Assembly: GCA_048264125.1 (NCBI GenBank)
Contig: JBLXDM010000003.1
Coordinates: 336,873 to 400,872 of the forward strand
DNA length: 64,000 nucleotides
Direction: 5' to 3'
Source of the DNA: M1-B18 sp048264125
Lineage (GTDB): Bacteria > Bacillota > Clostridia > Peptostreptococcales > Natronincolaceae
The translations under genes were made by a program, and so were the position numbers. Positions 26,825 through 35,854 of the stretch are shown one piece after another. Positions within the stretch are counted from its first letter, which is position 1. Every line of letters starts with the position of its first letter. Under the pieces are notes generated by a model. The model was not told the DNA's origin. It did no database searches and was given only the letters and a program-made list of their open reading frames with translations.

Positions 26825-29011
26825 CTACAGCTTCAGCTTTGACAATGCATCCGCAAGAGCGGTATTTATCGGCTCATCCTTTGCCTTCTTTTGATCCTTG
26901 AGGTATTGTGCCACCTCTTTTTTTGAAACATTGCTTTTCTCCTGTTTTCTTCTTTCATTGAAGGTAGAAAGCTTCTCTCTGTGACCACAGATACAATAAA
27001 AGGTTTGACCTTCTCCCTCTCCCCTCATCTGCATTCTTTTATGGCAATTGGGGCATCGGGCATTAGTTTCCCTTTCACTGCTTTTTCTATATCCGCAGTC
27101 TCTGTCCTGACATATCAGCATTTTCCCCTTTTTACCCTTCACCTCCAGCATGTACTTGTTGCATTCTGGACATCTGTTTTTGGTGAGGTTATCGTGTCTG
27201 AAGGTCTCTTCAGAATTCTTTATTTCCTTTACCACTGACTTTGCATAGCCCCTCATTTCCTTCAGGAAGCTGTTCTTATTTAGGTTACCCTTGGCAATGC
27301 TACCAAGCTGCTGCTCCCACTGGGCTGTCAAAGCAGGAGATTTCAGCTCCTCCGGCACCAGCTCCAGCAGCTGTCTGCCCTTGGAGGTGGTGAATATATC
27401 CTTTCCTCGCTTTTCTAAAAGGAAGGTATTAAAGAGCTTTTCTATAATATCTGCCCTGGTGGCGACCGTGCCTAAGCCACCGGTGTCACCTATGGTTTTT
27501 ATCAGCTCCTTGCTTTCCCCCGCCATATATTTTGCAGGATTCTCCATAGCCGATAGCAGCGTAGCCTCGTTGAAGTACGCTGGAGGCTTGGTTTCCCCCT
27601 TTGTTTGCGTCAATGAAAGCACCTTAAGCTGCTGTCCCTTTTCCAGCCTTGGTAGTATTTGCTCGGAAATACCATCCTCCGCCTCCTCATCCTCCCCAAT
27701 ATTGGAGTAGACCTCCTTCCAGCCCTGACTCAAAATCGTTTTTCCCCTGGCAATAAAGGCCTCTGCGCCTATTTTAGCTCGAATGGTGGTTTGCTCATAT
27801 TCAAAGGGCGGATACAGCACAGCTAAAAAGCGTTTAACCACCAAGTCATATATCCTTCTTTCCTTATCGTTTAACTCACTTAATAGCACCCTCTGCTCCG
27901 TAGGTATAATCGCATGATGGTCGGTAACTTTGCTATTGTCTACAAAGGCTTTGCTTTCCTTTATAGTCCCCCTCAAAAGCTTAGCTGCAGCAGCGCTATA
28001 GGACCCCACTCCGCAGGCCTTCACCCTATCCTTTAGGGTTGCTACCATATCGGTGGTAATATATCTGGAATCCGTTCTGGGATAGGTCAACAGCTTATGC
28101 TCCTCATATAGCTTCTGCATAATTGAAAGGGTATCCTTTGCAGAGAAATTGAAGATTTTATTTGCATCCCGCTGAAGCTCAGTCAAATCATATAGTAATG
28201 GCGCAGGCTTCTTCTTGTAGGCCTTGTCTATGTCTACGATCTCTGCCTCCTTACCCCTTAGGGCAGCTAGAATTTTGTCAACGCCATCCCTGTCAAAGCT
28301 CTTTGTATCCTTGGATTTAGAATCCTGCCAGACCAGCTTGAGGTCCTTTGTGGCAGCTGCTATACCATAAAAGCTTCTGGGCTTAAAGCTCTTTATTTCC
28401 TCCTCCCGCCTCGCAATAATCGCAAGGGTTGGGGTTTGAACCCTGCCACAGGACAGCTGTGCATTGTATCGGCAGGTAAGGGCTCGGGTTGCATTTATAC
28501 CCACCAGCCAGTCGGCCTCTGCCCTTGCAACCGCTGAATAGTATAGGTTTTCGTAGGCCTTCCCCTCCTTCAGGCTTCTAAAGCCCTCCTGAATTGCATT
28601 ATCAGTAACTGAGGAGATCCATAATCTTTTAAGGGGCTTCCTGACATTGGTCTTTTCCAATATCCATCGGGCCACCAGCTCCCCCTCCCTACCAGCATCG
28701 GTGGCGATAACAATCTCTGAAACATCCCTTCTATGCAATTGCTCCTTTACCGTCTGAAATTGCCTTCCGCTCTGCTTTATAACCACCAGCTTGAGCTCAT
28801 CAGGAAGTATAGGCAGGTCCTCAAGACGCCAAGCCTTAAAGTCCTTACTATATTCCTCTGGGTCCGCTAGGGTTACAAGATGCCCCAGAGCCCAGGTAAC
28901 GATATATTTGTCACCCTCTAAAAATCCATTTCCCTTTTTACCGCATTTCAACACACGGGCTAAATCCCTTCCAACGGAGGGCTTTTCAGCCAGTACTAAT
29001 GTTTTAGCCAT
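26825..29011 (-). CDS. topB: DNA topoisomerase III
   Basis: A 728-residue type IA topoisomerase that relaxes or decatenates DNA. The Toprim domain opens with TLVLAEKPSVGRDLARVL and has the acidic triad around IATDAGREGE; the catalytic Tyr lies in LLTYPRTDSRYI. The C-terminus carries two zinc-ribbon-like segments, CPECNKYMLEV...CQDRDCGY and CPNCHKRMQM...CICGHRE. It starts with ATG behind GAAGGGAATG and is followed by a terminator. It is not in an evident operon with MutS2, which is 191 bases away. The plasmid-like or conjugative TopB variants cannot be excluded, but no mobilisation genes are nearby. Confidence 0.95.
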   Translation of the reverse strand: MAKTLVLAEKPSVGRDLARVLKCGKKGNGFLEGDKYIVTWALGHLVTLADPEEYSKDFKAWRLEDLPILPDELKLVVIKQSGRQFQTVKEQLHRRDVSEIVIATDAGREGELVARWILEKTNVRKPLKRLWISSVTDNAIQEGFRSLKEGKAYENLYYSAVARAEADWLVGINATRALTCRYNAQLSCGRVQTPTLAIIARREEEIKSFKPRSFYGIAAATKDLKLVWQDSKSKDTKSFDRDGVDKILAALRGKEAEIVDIDKAYKKKPAPLLYDLTELQRDANKIFNFSAKDTLSIMQKLYEEHKLLTYPRTDSRYITTDMVATLKDRVKACGVGSYSAAAAKLLRGTIKESKAFVDNSKVTDHHAIIPTEQRVLLSELNDKERRIYDLVVKRFLAVLYPPFEYEQTTIRAKIGAEAFIARGKTILSQGWKEVYSNIGEDEEAEDGISEQILPRLEKGQQLKVLSLTQTKGETKPPAYFNEATLLSAMENPAKYMAGESKELIKTIGDTGGLGTVATRADIIEKLFNTFLLEKRGKDIFTTSKGRQLLELVPEELKSPALTAQWEQQLGSIAKGNLNKNSFLKEMRGYAKSVVKEIKNSEETFRHDNLTKNRCPECNKYMLEVKGKKGKMLICQDRDCGYRKSSERETNARCPNCHKRMQMRGEGEGQTFYCICGHREKLSTFNERRKQEKSNVSKKEVAQYLKDQKKAKDEPINTALADALSKLKL

Positions 29012-29202
29012 ATAAACATTCCCTTCTTTATTTTAAAGCCTGGTGCTTGGAATCCACAACGTAATAACCAAAGCTCCGCTTAGTCCTTAGCTTGGCGCCT
29101 TTTATTCTATAATAAAAGTATCTTGCATAGACATCGGCTATATACATTATAACTTAAAATCCCGGCGTATAAATATTTTTTGGGTATTTCTTCTAAAATA
29201 GC

Positions 29203-31131
29203 TTATTCCTTATGCTCTATTTGCACACCCTTTACATGCCGCTTTGTCATTAGCTTTTTCTTTTTTCTATCCTCCTTGCTTTCAAAGACGATATCAAAAT
29301 CATAATCCTCTGGGTACAGCTCTCCCCCCTCAATATATAGCGATAGCCGCTTATGATTGATTTTAAATTTCTTCTTCATCACCATAACCCCCAGCTCGCC
29401 TCTGCTGTTTTCTGCCTCGCAGACGATACCGGTTCTATTCATGGTGCTTATATAGACACAGTCACCTATTTTGAAGCCGGAGACGCTTTTGGGCCTTCTT
29501 ACCTGAGCCGTCTCCTCCACAAGCTGTTTTTTGCCTTCAGCCACAGGTTCGGAGCTGATGAAGGATATCATAGGCTCTGTAAACGCCTCATATGCTTTAA
29601 CCTCTCTATAGGTTATCTCATGGGCCCTTTCAATAAGCTCCTTTCTCATTCCCAATCTTAGGGCTATCAAAAGCGCATTGCTTTCCCCTGCTTTACCTAT
29701 TCTCAATCTGTATAAAGGACTCAGGGTATTGATATCAAAGTCCATGCAGCCATTAATGAAGCCCTCCTGATTTGCTGCAAAGTCCTTGATTTCGTTGTAA
29801 TGAGTGGTGGCAATTATGGTAGCCTGCTTACTGTATAAAGCCTCCAGCACAGCTACACCAATTCCCATCCCCTCACCTGGATCGGTGCCTGCCCCTATCT
29901 CATCTAATATGACAAGGGTATGCTTGTCTGCCCTATCTAGTATTCCGATGATATTCTTAATATGGGAGGAAAAGGTGCTTAGATTATGCTCTATGCTCTG
30001 ACCGTCTCCTATATCGGCTAGAATGTCTAAAAATATTGCAAAGCTTCCCTCACCGTCAATAGAGGGATGTAGTCCTGCCTGAGCCATCATGGTTAGCAAT
30101 CCTACAGTTTTTAATACCACGGTTTTACCGCCTGTATTTGGCCCGGTTATAATGAGACTTTTATAGCTACCGCCTATTTCAAAATCCAGCGGCACTGCCT
30201 TTTGCCCCAGCAGTGGATGCCGTCCTCCTGTTATTTTTATATAATCCCCCGTATTCAACTTAACTGCTTTTCCTCCTATGGCCTTACTGTATTTTCCCTT
30301 AGCCAGCAGAAAATCATAGTATATCATGGTCTCCATATTCAAATGGATTTCCTTCTCATGCCTTGCCACCAGCTCCGTAAGGCCCGATAAAATTTTGTAT
30401 ATTTCATTTTCCTCTTCAATCCTCAAGCCATCCAGCTCGTCCTGCAGCCTTTTAACGGCCGCCGGCTCAATAAATACCGTTGAGCCAGTTCTGGAGATAT
30501 CCAGTACATTTCCTTCAAAGCTATTTTTATGCTCACTTTTTATTGGTATAACGTATCTGCCATCCCTTTGGCTCACCAAGCCATCATGAAGATAGGCCTT
30601 ATATTGGCTGTCCTTCAGATAAAAATCCAGCTTGCTTTTAATTCTTTCCTCAACTATTAATTTTCTCTTCCTTAGCTTCCCTAAAGCACCGCTGGCCTTA
30701 TCCAGCATTCTGCCTCTGGAAATGCAGCGGTTTATTTCTTCGGAAATTTCCTCCAGCTCTGCTATGGTTAATGCATAGCTGGAGATGGTGGGGGCAGCAG
30801 CCTCCTTACCCTTCATAAAGCGCTTTAATCGTCGGCCCTCCTCAACAAAGGAGGCTGTTATTTCCAGCTCACCGATCTGCAGATTCTCCTGTCGTTTTAG
30901 CTTCTCTCCAATAGCCTTCATTCCACTTAGGCTATGGATGGGTACACTGGAGCTTATATCTACTATAGCCCTTGCTTCTGTAGTTTCCAGCATATATCTT
31001 TTAATCAAATTTATATCTGTATAGGGCGTGAGTGCAGCTATCATTTCCTTAGCCTGCTGAGATATTCCAAAGCCCATCAGGTCCTCCTTAATTCTATTAA
31101 ATTCTAATAATTCCATTGCATGCTTATTCAT
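29203..31131 (-). CDS. MutS2-family ATPase lacking the Smr nuclease domain
   Basis: A 642-residue MutS-family ATPase with a MutS2-like core: N-terminal helices, clamp region, then Walker A TGPNTGGKTVVLKTVG, a mixed Q/signature region DIGDGQSIEHNLSTFSSH, and Walker B TLVILDEIGAGTDPGEG. MutS2 proteins normally run to nearly 790 residues with a C-terminal Smr endonuclease; here the C-terminus stops after a short beta-rich segment ending in a lysine-rich tail and no Smr motif is seen. A second, complete MutS2 may exist elsewhere. Start: GGAGG is 8 bases before the ATG. Role could be DNA recombination control or ribosome rescue. Confidence 0.85.
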   Translation of the reverse strand: MNKHAMELLEFNRIKEDLMGFGISQQAKEMIAALTPYTDINLIKRYMLETTEARAIVDISSSVPIHSLSGMKAIGEKLKRQENLQIGELEITASFVEEGRRLKRFMKGKEAAAPTISSYALTIAELEEISEEINRCISRGRMLDKASGALGKLRKRKLIVEERIKSKLDFYLKDSQYKAYLHDGLVSQRDGRYVIPIKSEHKNSFEGNVLDISRTGSTVFIEPAAVKRLQDELDGLRIEEENEIYKILSGLTELVARHEKEIHLNMETMIYYDFLLAKGKYSKAIGGKAVKLNTGDYIKITGGRHPLLGQKAVPLDFEIGGSYKSLIITGPNTGGKTVVLKTVGLLTMMAQAGLHPSIDGEGSFAIFLDILADIGDGQSIEHNLSTFSSHIKNIIGILDRADKHTLVILDEIGAGTDPGEGMGIGVAVLEALYSKQATIIATTHYNEIKDFAANQEGFINGCMDFDINTLSPLYRLRIGKAGESNALLIALRLGMRKELIERAHEITYREVKAYEAFTEPMISFISSEPVAEGKKQLVEETAQVRRPKSVSGFKIGDCVYISTMNRTGIVCEAENSRGELGVMVMKKKFKINHKRLSLYIEGGELYPEDYDFDIVFESKEDRKKKKLMTKRHVKGVQIEHKE

Positions 31132-31230
31132 CCTTTATTCCTCCATTCAAAGTATACTGCGTAGATTTGTTTTTTCATTTAAACCCATAACACACTTCAT
31201 CCCTCCTATTGCATTGCATAAATAAAAGCA

Positions 31231-31274
31231 AAAAATAAAAGGCCATAGGTAAAAACAATTCACCTACAGCCTTT
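31231..31274 (-). terminator. Possible minus-strand terminator
   Basis: Arms AAAGGCCATAGGT (31238-31250) and ACCTACAGCCTTT (31262-31274) pair with two wobbles; on the minus strand a T-rich run follows. It may back up the terminator at 31362-31387. Confidence 0.5.
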
Positions 31275-31361
31275 AGCTTAAAAATATATAGATTGCTGCC
31301 TTCATTAAGGATAATAATCAAGTGTAAGGAGCAGCATGAATTTAGAAGTTTTAATTGCATC

Positions 31362-31387
31362 AAAAAAGCCGTGGCGAGCCACGGCTT
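31362..31387 (-). terminator. Strong terminator for the split permease operon
   Basis: AAGCCGTGGC and GCCACGGCTT (31366-31387) form a perfect 10-bp stem with a 2-base gap, followed on the minus strand by TTTTTT. It lies about 330 bases past the permease stop. Confidence 0.75.
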
Positions 31388-31430
31388 ATATTGGTATTAT
31401 TCTTCTAAATACCTGTATATATGCTTTATC

Positions 31431-31491
31431 TAGTACCTTGCGTCACTTAAAACTATAGATTATCCTATTTTTTAAATGACGCAAGGTACTA
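31431..31491. repeat. 61-base perfect-armed inverted repeat
   Basis: TAGTACCTTGCGTCA (31431-31445) and TGACGCAAGGTACTA (31477-31491) are exact complements, with TTAAAA/TTTTAA partly extending the stem. There is no U-run. The outer GTACCTT/AAGGTAC heptamer matches that of the dyad at 3997-4051. Small mobile repeat, operator or structured RNA are all possible. Confidence 0.6.
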
Positions 31492-31718
31492 AGCTATCCG
31501 TGTTCTTAACCTATTGAAAAGCTTCAAGGCACAGAAAATAAACCCATAAAATGCGGGTCTTTGCCTTTAAGCTCTTATTCAATTATTAGTTAAGAACAAC
31601 CTCTATCATAAAGCATACTCCTCATTCTTCATTTGCTTTAAGTATATAGAAAAACTACTCACATTTCAATATTATTTTACTTCACAAGAAAAAATATACA
31701 TAGACCCTTAATTTCCAC

Positions 31719-32255
31719 CTATTCCATCCCTTCAGCCCTTGAATAGATCTCCTTCAGCTGCTCCTCCTTTAGGAGCCATTGAACCATAAAGCCCATAATT
31801 ATGATTCCCGGCAAATTTATCAGCAACCTAATGAAGGTAAATCTGTAGCCTAAAGCCGCCAGCTCAAACATGACCGTCGGTATTTTAGTTACGCACCAGG
31901 CCCCCATAAAGGTAATAATATTGCTGAACTTTACTCCCTTTCTCAGCAGCACCGCAGTAAAGGGAAAGGCAGCATACATGGGGCCTGCTGCTATGGAGCC
32001 TATCAGTATCGCTAAAAAAATGCCGATTATACCCGAATTGTCCCCCATGTATTTTATCATCTTCTCCCTTGGAATCCATACATCCATAAGCCCCAGCAAA
32101 AACATAATCGGTGGCAGCACCGCCAGCATCTGCTTAAAGCTGGAGCCTGCCAAAGCAAAGGTTCTTAATCCAATTTCTCTGTTTAGTGCTGTAATAGCCA
32201 CAGCAGCCAGAAAAGCGTATAGAAAAAAGGCATATCTTTTAATTAGCTGCTTCAT
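31719..32255 (-). CDS. Half-size ArsP_1/YraQ-type permease, second subunit
   Basis: A 178-residue membrane protein with about four to five hydrophobic helices. It contains the repeat GLMDVWIPREKMIKYMGDNSG...GSIAAGPMYAAFPFTAVLLRKG, shared with the upstream gene product and with each half of full-length UPF0718 (ArsP_1) permeases, which are about twice as long. Its ATG overlaps the upstream stop (ATGA), so both are made together and probably pair. The family includes organoarsenical exporters, but no arsenic genes are nearby, and the substrate is unknown. Confidence 0.8.
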   Translation of the reverse strand: MKQLIKRYAFFLYAFLAAVAITALNREIGLRTFALAGSSFKQMLAVLPPIMFLLGLMDVWIPREKMIKYMGDNSGIIGIFLAILIGSIAAGPMYAAFPFTAVLLRKGVKFSNIITFMGAWCVTKIPTVMFELAALGYRFTFIRLLINLPGIIIMGFMVQWLLKEEQLKEIYSRAEGME

Positions 32256-32740
32256 ACCACCACCCCCATTGCTTTTCCTATAATAAAGGCTACTATAAAG
32301 GCATAAAGGAATGCCAAAAGGTTTCTATACAGTGCCGCCCATTTGCCTATATATTTTGTTTCCATAGTAAAGGTTACAACACCAACCATCGTCAGTGTTG
32401 AAACCAAGGCTGCGATTTGAGGATATCCTGCTCCATTTTTCAATAGCATGTCTGCCACCGGAAAGGCTACAAAGGTAGGCATCATGGTAATAGACCCTAC
32501 TACAGCAGAGGCTACAACGCCAAGGAAGCCGGAATTTTTTCCTATCAGGCTGGATATTACCTCTGGCTTAAGCACCGCCAGCATTAGTCCGATTATAAAT
32601 ATGATCCCTAAAAATTGAGGCATGACATTTTCAAAGGATTTCCAGCCCTTCTTCAAGGCAAGCTTTGTCTTTTCCTTGTCCTTTATATAGGATATTGCAA
32701 ACAATAACAGAGTACCCCCATATAATAAATATGTTGTCAT
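32252..32740 (-). CDS. Half-size ArsP_1/YraQ-type permease, first subunit
   Basis: A 162-residue membrane protein with about four helices. Its core GLMLAVLKPEVISSLIGKNSG...GSITMMPTFVAFPVADMLLKNG lines up with the downstream partner, indicating an ancient duplication or a split of a two-repeat permease. ATG 32740 follows GGAGG. The pair is transcribed leftward and is divergent from the YjiH-family gene. Function unassigned. Confidence 0.8.
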   Translation of the reverse strand: MTTYLLYGGTLLLFAISYIKDKEKTKLALKKGWKSFENVMPQFLGIIFIIGLMLAVLKPEVISSLIGKNSGFLGVVASAVVGSITMMPTFVAFPVADMLLKNGAGYPQIAALVSTLTMVGVVTFTMETKYIGKWAALYRNLLAFLYAFIVAFIIGKAMGVVV

Positions 32741-32899
32741 TATCTAAACCTCCCATGAAATTTATCCCATTTATATTATACTATTAAGTCTGTACTCCAT
32801 ATATACAACAGAAGCATTTCAAGAGGCATCCCACAAGCTTTCAAACTATTCTAACAATACCAGTATGGTTTTGTTACATATTATTAACATAAGGCGCTA

Positions 32900-32928
32900 T
32901 TGCACCATAAGCTTTTTCGTATTATTAT
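32900..32928 (+). promoter_or_regulatory. Sigma-A promoter of the YjiH-family gene
   Basis: TTGCAC (32900-32905), 17 bases, TATTAT (32923-32928), about 45 bases before the start codon, with a good AAGGAG Shine-Dalgarno between. Confidence 0.6.
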
Positions 32929-32972
32929 ATATAGTGTTGCATAAATATTAACATAAAAAGGAGCAGATTTTA

Positions 32973-34325
32973 ATGCAAGCTAAAAAAATGACTAATCTCA
33001 AATCTGTATTATTATTTTTAATACCATCTCTAATTGGTGTACTTTTATTCATGACACCCATTATATACAATGGAGATATCACTATACCAATCGCTATTCT
33101 TTCTAATAGCCTCCTGGCGCTTTTGGGGGAGCTGCTTCCTGCTATAGCTACAGCCTTTATGCTTATTTGCCTAGTGGGAACGGTTGTCTATAAGCTGGCT
33201 AAGCCTGCCTTCCTGGAGAAAAACAGCTTTACGAAAAATCTTTTTGACATATCTCCCCTATGGCTGGCACTTAGGGCTATAGGCAGTATCTTTGCTGTTG
33301 TAACCCTCTACCAGCTGGGACCGGAATGGATTTATTCCGAAAACACTGGAGGGCTTTTACTTTTTGACCTAATACCAATCTTATTCTCCGTATTTTTATT
33401 TGCAGGCATTTTCCTGCCTTTATTATTGGACTTCGGACTTCTGGAGTTTGTAGGTGCTTTACTGACAAAAATCATGCGCCCTATATTCACGCTACCTGGA
33501 CGTTCTTCAATAGACTGTATTGCATCATGGCTTGGTGACGGCACCATTGGTGTTCTGCTGACCAGCAAGCAATACGAGGAGGGCTATTACACAAAGAGAG
33601 AGGCTGCGGTAATAGGTACCACCTTCTCTGCTGTATCCATTACCTTCAGTCTGGTGGTTATATCACAGGTAAATCTTGGTCATATGTTCCTGCCCTTTTA
33701 TTTAACGGTTTCCTTTGCAGGGGTTGTGGCTGCCATCATCATTCCTCGAATTCCTCCCCTTTCGCGAAAATCCGATAGCTATTACGTGGAGGGAGATACA
33801 AATAATCTTGAGGAGATACCTGCAAACTACACCTCCTTTACATGGGGAATGGAGCAGGCAATAGCAAGAGCAGGTAAAAACAACTCTGTTTCTAATGTTA
33901 TAAAAAGCGGACTTCAAAATGTGTTGGATATGTGGTTGGGGGTTACGCCTATAGTAATGGCAATGGGAACACTTGCATTAATTATTGCTGAGTTTACTCC
34001 GATATTTACCTGGCTGGGAATGCCCTTTGTTCCGCTATTGAAGCTTTTAAGAGTTCCTGAAGCCGCTGCTGCCTCTCAAACCTTGGTGGTGGGCTTTGCT
34101 GATATGTTCCTTCCTTCAGTTATAGGTGCTAGAATTGAGAGTGAGCTGACCCGCTTTGTGATTGCCTGCGTTTCAGTTACTCAGCTCATATATATGTCGG
34201 AGGTTGGCGGTCTGCTGCTGGGCTCAAAAATTCCCGTAAGCTTCAAGGACCTTGTAATAATATTCATTCAACGTACACTGATAACTTTGCCTATAATTGT
34301 TTTAATTGCACATTTTATATTTTAA
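32973..34325 (+). CDS. YjiH-family membrane protein (nucleoside-recognition/gate domain)
   Basis: A 450-residue polytopic protein with about ten or more hydrophobic segments and a nucleoside_recog/Gate-type core (GRSSIDCIASWLGDGTIGVLL and LPSVIGARIESELTRFVI). The YjiH family is uncharacterised. Spore-maturation SpmA/B and nucleoside transporters share the gate fold, so a transport or scaffold role is possible. It is monocistronic, from a promoter at 32900-32928 to a bidirectional terminator at 34351-34386. Confidence 0.8.
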   Translation: MQAKKMTNLKSVLLFLIPSLIGVLLFMTPIIYNGDITIPIAILSNSLLALLGELLPAIATAFMLICLVGTVVYKLAKPAFLEKNSFTKNLFDISPLWLALRAIGSIFAVVTLYQLGPEWIYSENTGGLLLFDLIPILFSVFLFAGIFLPLLLDFGLLEFVGALLTKIMRPIFTLPGRSSIDCIASWLGDGTIGVLLTSKQYEEGYYTKREAAVIGTTFSAVSITFSLVVISQVNLGHMFLPFYLTVSFAGVVAAIIIPRIPPLSRKSDSYYVEGDTNNLEEIPANYTSFTWGMEQAIARAGKNNSVSNVIKSGLQNVLDMWLGVTPIVMAMGTLALIIAEFTPIFTWLGMPFVPLLKLLRVPEAAAASQTLVVGFADMFLPSVIGARIESELTRFVIACVSVTQLIYMSEVGGLLLGSKIPVSFKDLVIIFIQRTLITLPIIVLIAHFIF

Positions 34326-34350
34326 TATCTGGTTGTAATATTTGCATATA

Positions 34351-34386
34351 AAAACGAGCCCTCCTTCTTGACAGGGCTCATTTTTA
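34351..34386. terminator. Bidirectional terminator
   Basis: GAGCCCT (34356-34362) and AGGGCTC (34373-34379) with AAAA to the left and TTTTT to the right. It serves the plus-strand YjiH-family gene and the minus-strand adaA, which converge here. Confidence 0.85.
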
Positions 34387-34388
34387 TA

Positions 34389-34952
34389 TTAATTATTTTT
34401 TCCATTTCTATAAATATGGGGAGTAATCCCTGCTTTCCTGAGGGCCCTGTAGAAGTTAGACATACTGGTGAAGCCTGTTGAATAGGCTATGTCTATAATT
34501 TTCATGTCCGTTTCCTTTAATAAAAGCAAAGCCCTTTCCACTCTAATATTTATAATAAAGCTCATGGGGGTTATACCGGCTACCCCCTTAAAGAGCCTTA
34601 TCAAGTGATTGACACTAACCCCCAGCGCCTTAGCTATTTCCTTCAAATTCATCGGCCTATTGTAGTTGACCGACAGTAGCTCCTTTGCCCTATTTACCAG
34701 CTCCACCTCTGGCTGGAAAGCTTCTATGTCAGGACGACATCTTTTGCAGGGCCTTAGACCCGCTGCAATCGCCTCCTTTGGAGAGCTGTAAAAGGCTATG
34801 TTCTTTTTTAAGGGAGTCTTTGCCCTACAGGAGGGGCGACAAAAAATTCCTGTTGTCCTCACGCCATAATAAAATAGACCGTCATATTTTTCTGAAGAGC
34901 CTATTACAGCCTGCCATTTTTCGTTGTCGGAAATTTCTTTGTTATTTTTCAT
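34389..34952 (-). CDS. adaA: AdaA-type methylphosphotriester-DNA sensor / AraC regulator
   Basis: A 187-residue protein with an N-terminal Ada methyl-phosphotriester repair domain and an AraC HTH. The zinc cysteines Cys38, Cys42, Cys69 and Cys72 (FCRPSC and CKRC) occupy the same numbered positions as in E. coli Ada, Cys38 being the methyl acceptor. The C-terminus has SVNHLIRLFKGVAGITPMSFI and AYSTGFTSMSNFYRALRKAGI. It activates the adaptive response to alkylation in relatives; no O6-alkylguanine methyltransferase gene is adjacent here. The start codon follows GGAGG. Confidence 0.95.
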   Translation of the reverse strand: MKNNKEISDNEKWQAVIGSSEKYDGLFYYGVRTTGIFCRPSCRAKTPLKKNIAFYSSPKEAIAAGLRPCKRCRPDIEAFQPEVELVNRAKELLSVNYNRPMNLKEIAKALGVSVNHLIRLFKGVAGITPMSFIINIRVERALLLLKETDMKIIDIAYSTGFTSMSNFYRALRKAGITPHIYRNGKNN

Positions 34953-34965
34953 AGGTTCCTCCCTA

Positions 34966-35619
34966 TCAGTGGCAGCTTATGAATTCCTCCAATTGCCTGT
35001 GCCATTCTACAAGATCGGTGCAAGCAGCCTCTGTAGCCCTGTCAAATAGAAGATCTACTATATATCTAGGTCTTTTACCCCCCAGCTTCATGGCATTTAT
35101 ACAGGAGACACAATAAACCACAATGTCTTCGCAGGGCATTTCATCAGCCCTTTTCTGCATATGCTGCATTACCTCCTCAAGTGGAAGCACCCCATATAGG
35201 CTATCCCCACAGCATACGGAGCCCCTACCGCTTCTTTCTGCCTCAACCACCTTTATATTCATTCTTTTTAGTAAGCCTCTGACGGCAACATGAACTCTAT
35301 CCTCTGTCCTTGTAGGACATGCATCATGTATGGTCATCTCTATTCCACCATAATCAGGGAAGGGAAAGCCTTCATCCTCAACCAATAGCTCCCAAAGAGA
35401 GATGGTGGATACATTTTCATAAAGCTGTCGATATCTTCTGTCACAGCCTGCACAGGTGTTGATTATTTCAGTTGCCGTTTCAAAACCCGGCTCATGCCTG
35501 CAGCAGGTCAGATGCTCCTTTATTCCTCCCAGGGTCCTATCTAAGTATTCCTTCAGCGCCTCTGCCAGCTGCGGCCTATATAATACAAGGGCACAGCCGG
35601 GTGCATACACTCTATTCAA
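34966..35619 (-). CDS. Fe-S cluster CCG-domain protein (HdrB/GlpC-like)
   Basis: A roughly 217-residue cytoplasmic protein with two cysteine-rich CCG-type motifs: APGCAL...CC...NTCAGC near the N-terminus and HDACPTR...VCCGDSLYG...YCVSCINAM in the second half. Such domains bind Fe-S clusters in HdrB and GlpC, but no flavin or hydrogenase partner is adjacent, so the electron partner is unknown. Start is uncertain: TTG at 35619 has GGGAG 8 bases upstream, while ATG at 35640 has none. It is 13 bases upstream of adaA, same strand, perhaps co-transcribed. Confidence 0.75.
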   Translation of the reverse strand: MNRVYAPGCALVLYRPQLAEALKEYLDRTLGGIKEHLTCCRHEPGFETATEIINTCAGCDRRYRQLYENVSTISLWELLVEDEGFPFPDYGGIEMTIHDACPTRTEDRVHVAVRGLLKRMNIKVVEAERSGRGSVCCGDSLYGVLPLEEVMQHMQKRADEMPCEDIVVYCVSCINAMKLGGKRPRYIVDLLFDRATEAACTDLVEWHRQLEEFISCH

Positions 35620-35854
35620 TACTACCACTCCCATTATCATTATTGTAGCTTAATTATACAGGAGCCAAGGCAATATTTCCTCCTATATTTCACCCTCTAA
35701 TTTTGATCATCAGTATTTGCTTACTTCTAAATTACATGTAATAATGAAAGCAGAAGCTTTACCTTAACCAAAACTTTACCTGCATTTCACCTGCATTTAA
35801 AGTCCTTCAGCTATAATAAAATCAGCTGTAAATATATTGAAGGGAGTTGAAGCC

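Larger units (their letters stand above)
31132..31718. other. 587-base gene-free region with three hairpins
   Basis: Between mutS2 and the split permease genes no coding region is supported; a 62-codon frame at 31175-31363 lacks a ribosome site. It holds two minus-strand terminator hairpins (31231-31274 and 31362-31387) and an unusual 61-base inverted repeat (31431-31491). The remainder is AT-rich with weak short repeats. Confidence 0.6.

Noticed and set aside
31175..31363. Possible 62-codon gene on the minus strand
   Set aside because: No ribosome site, no recognised similarity, and its span overlaps a terminator hairpin.
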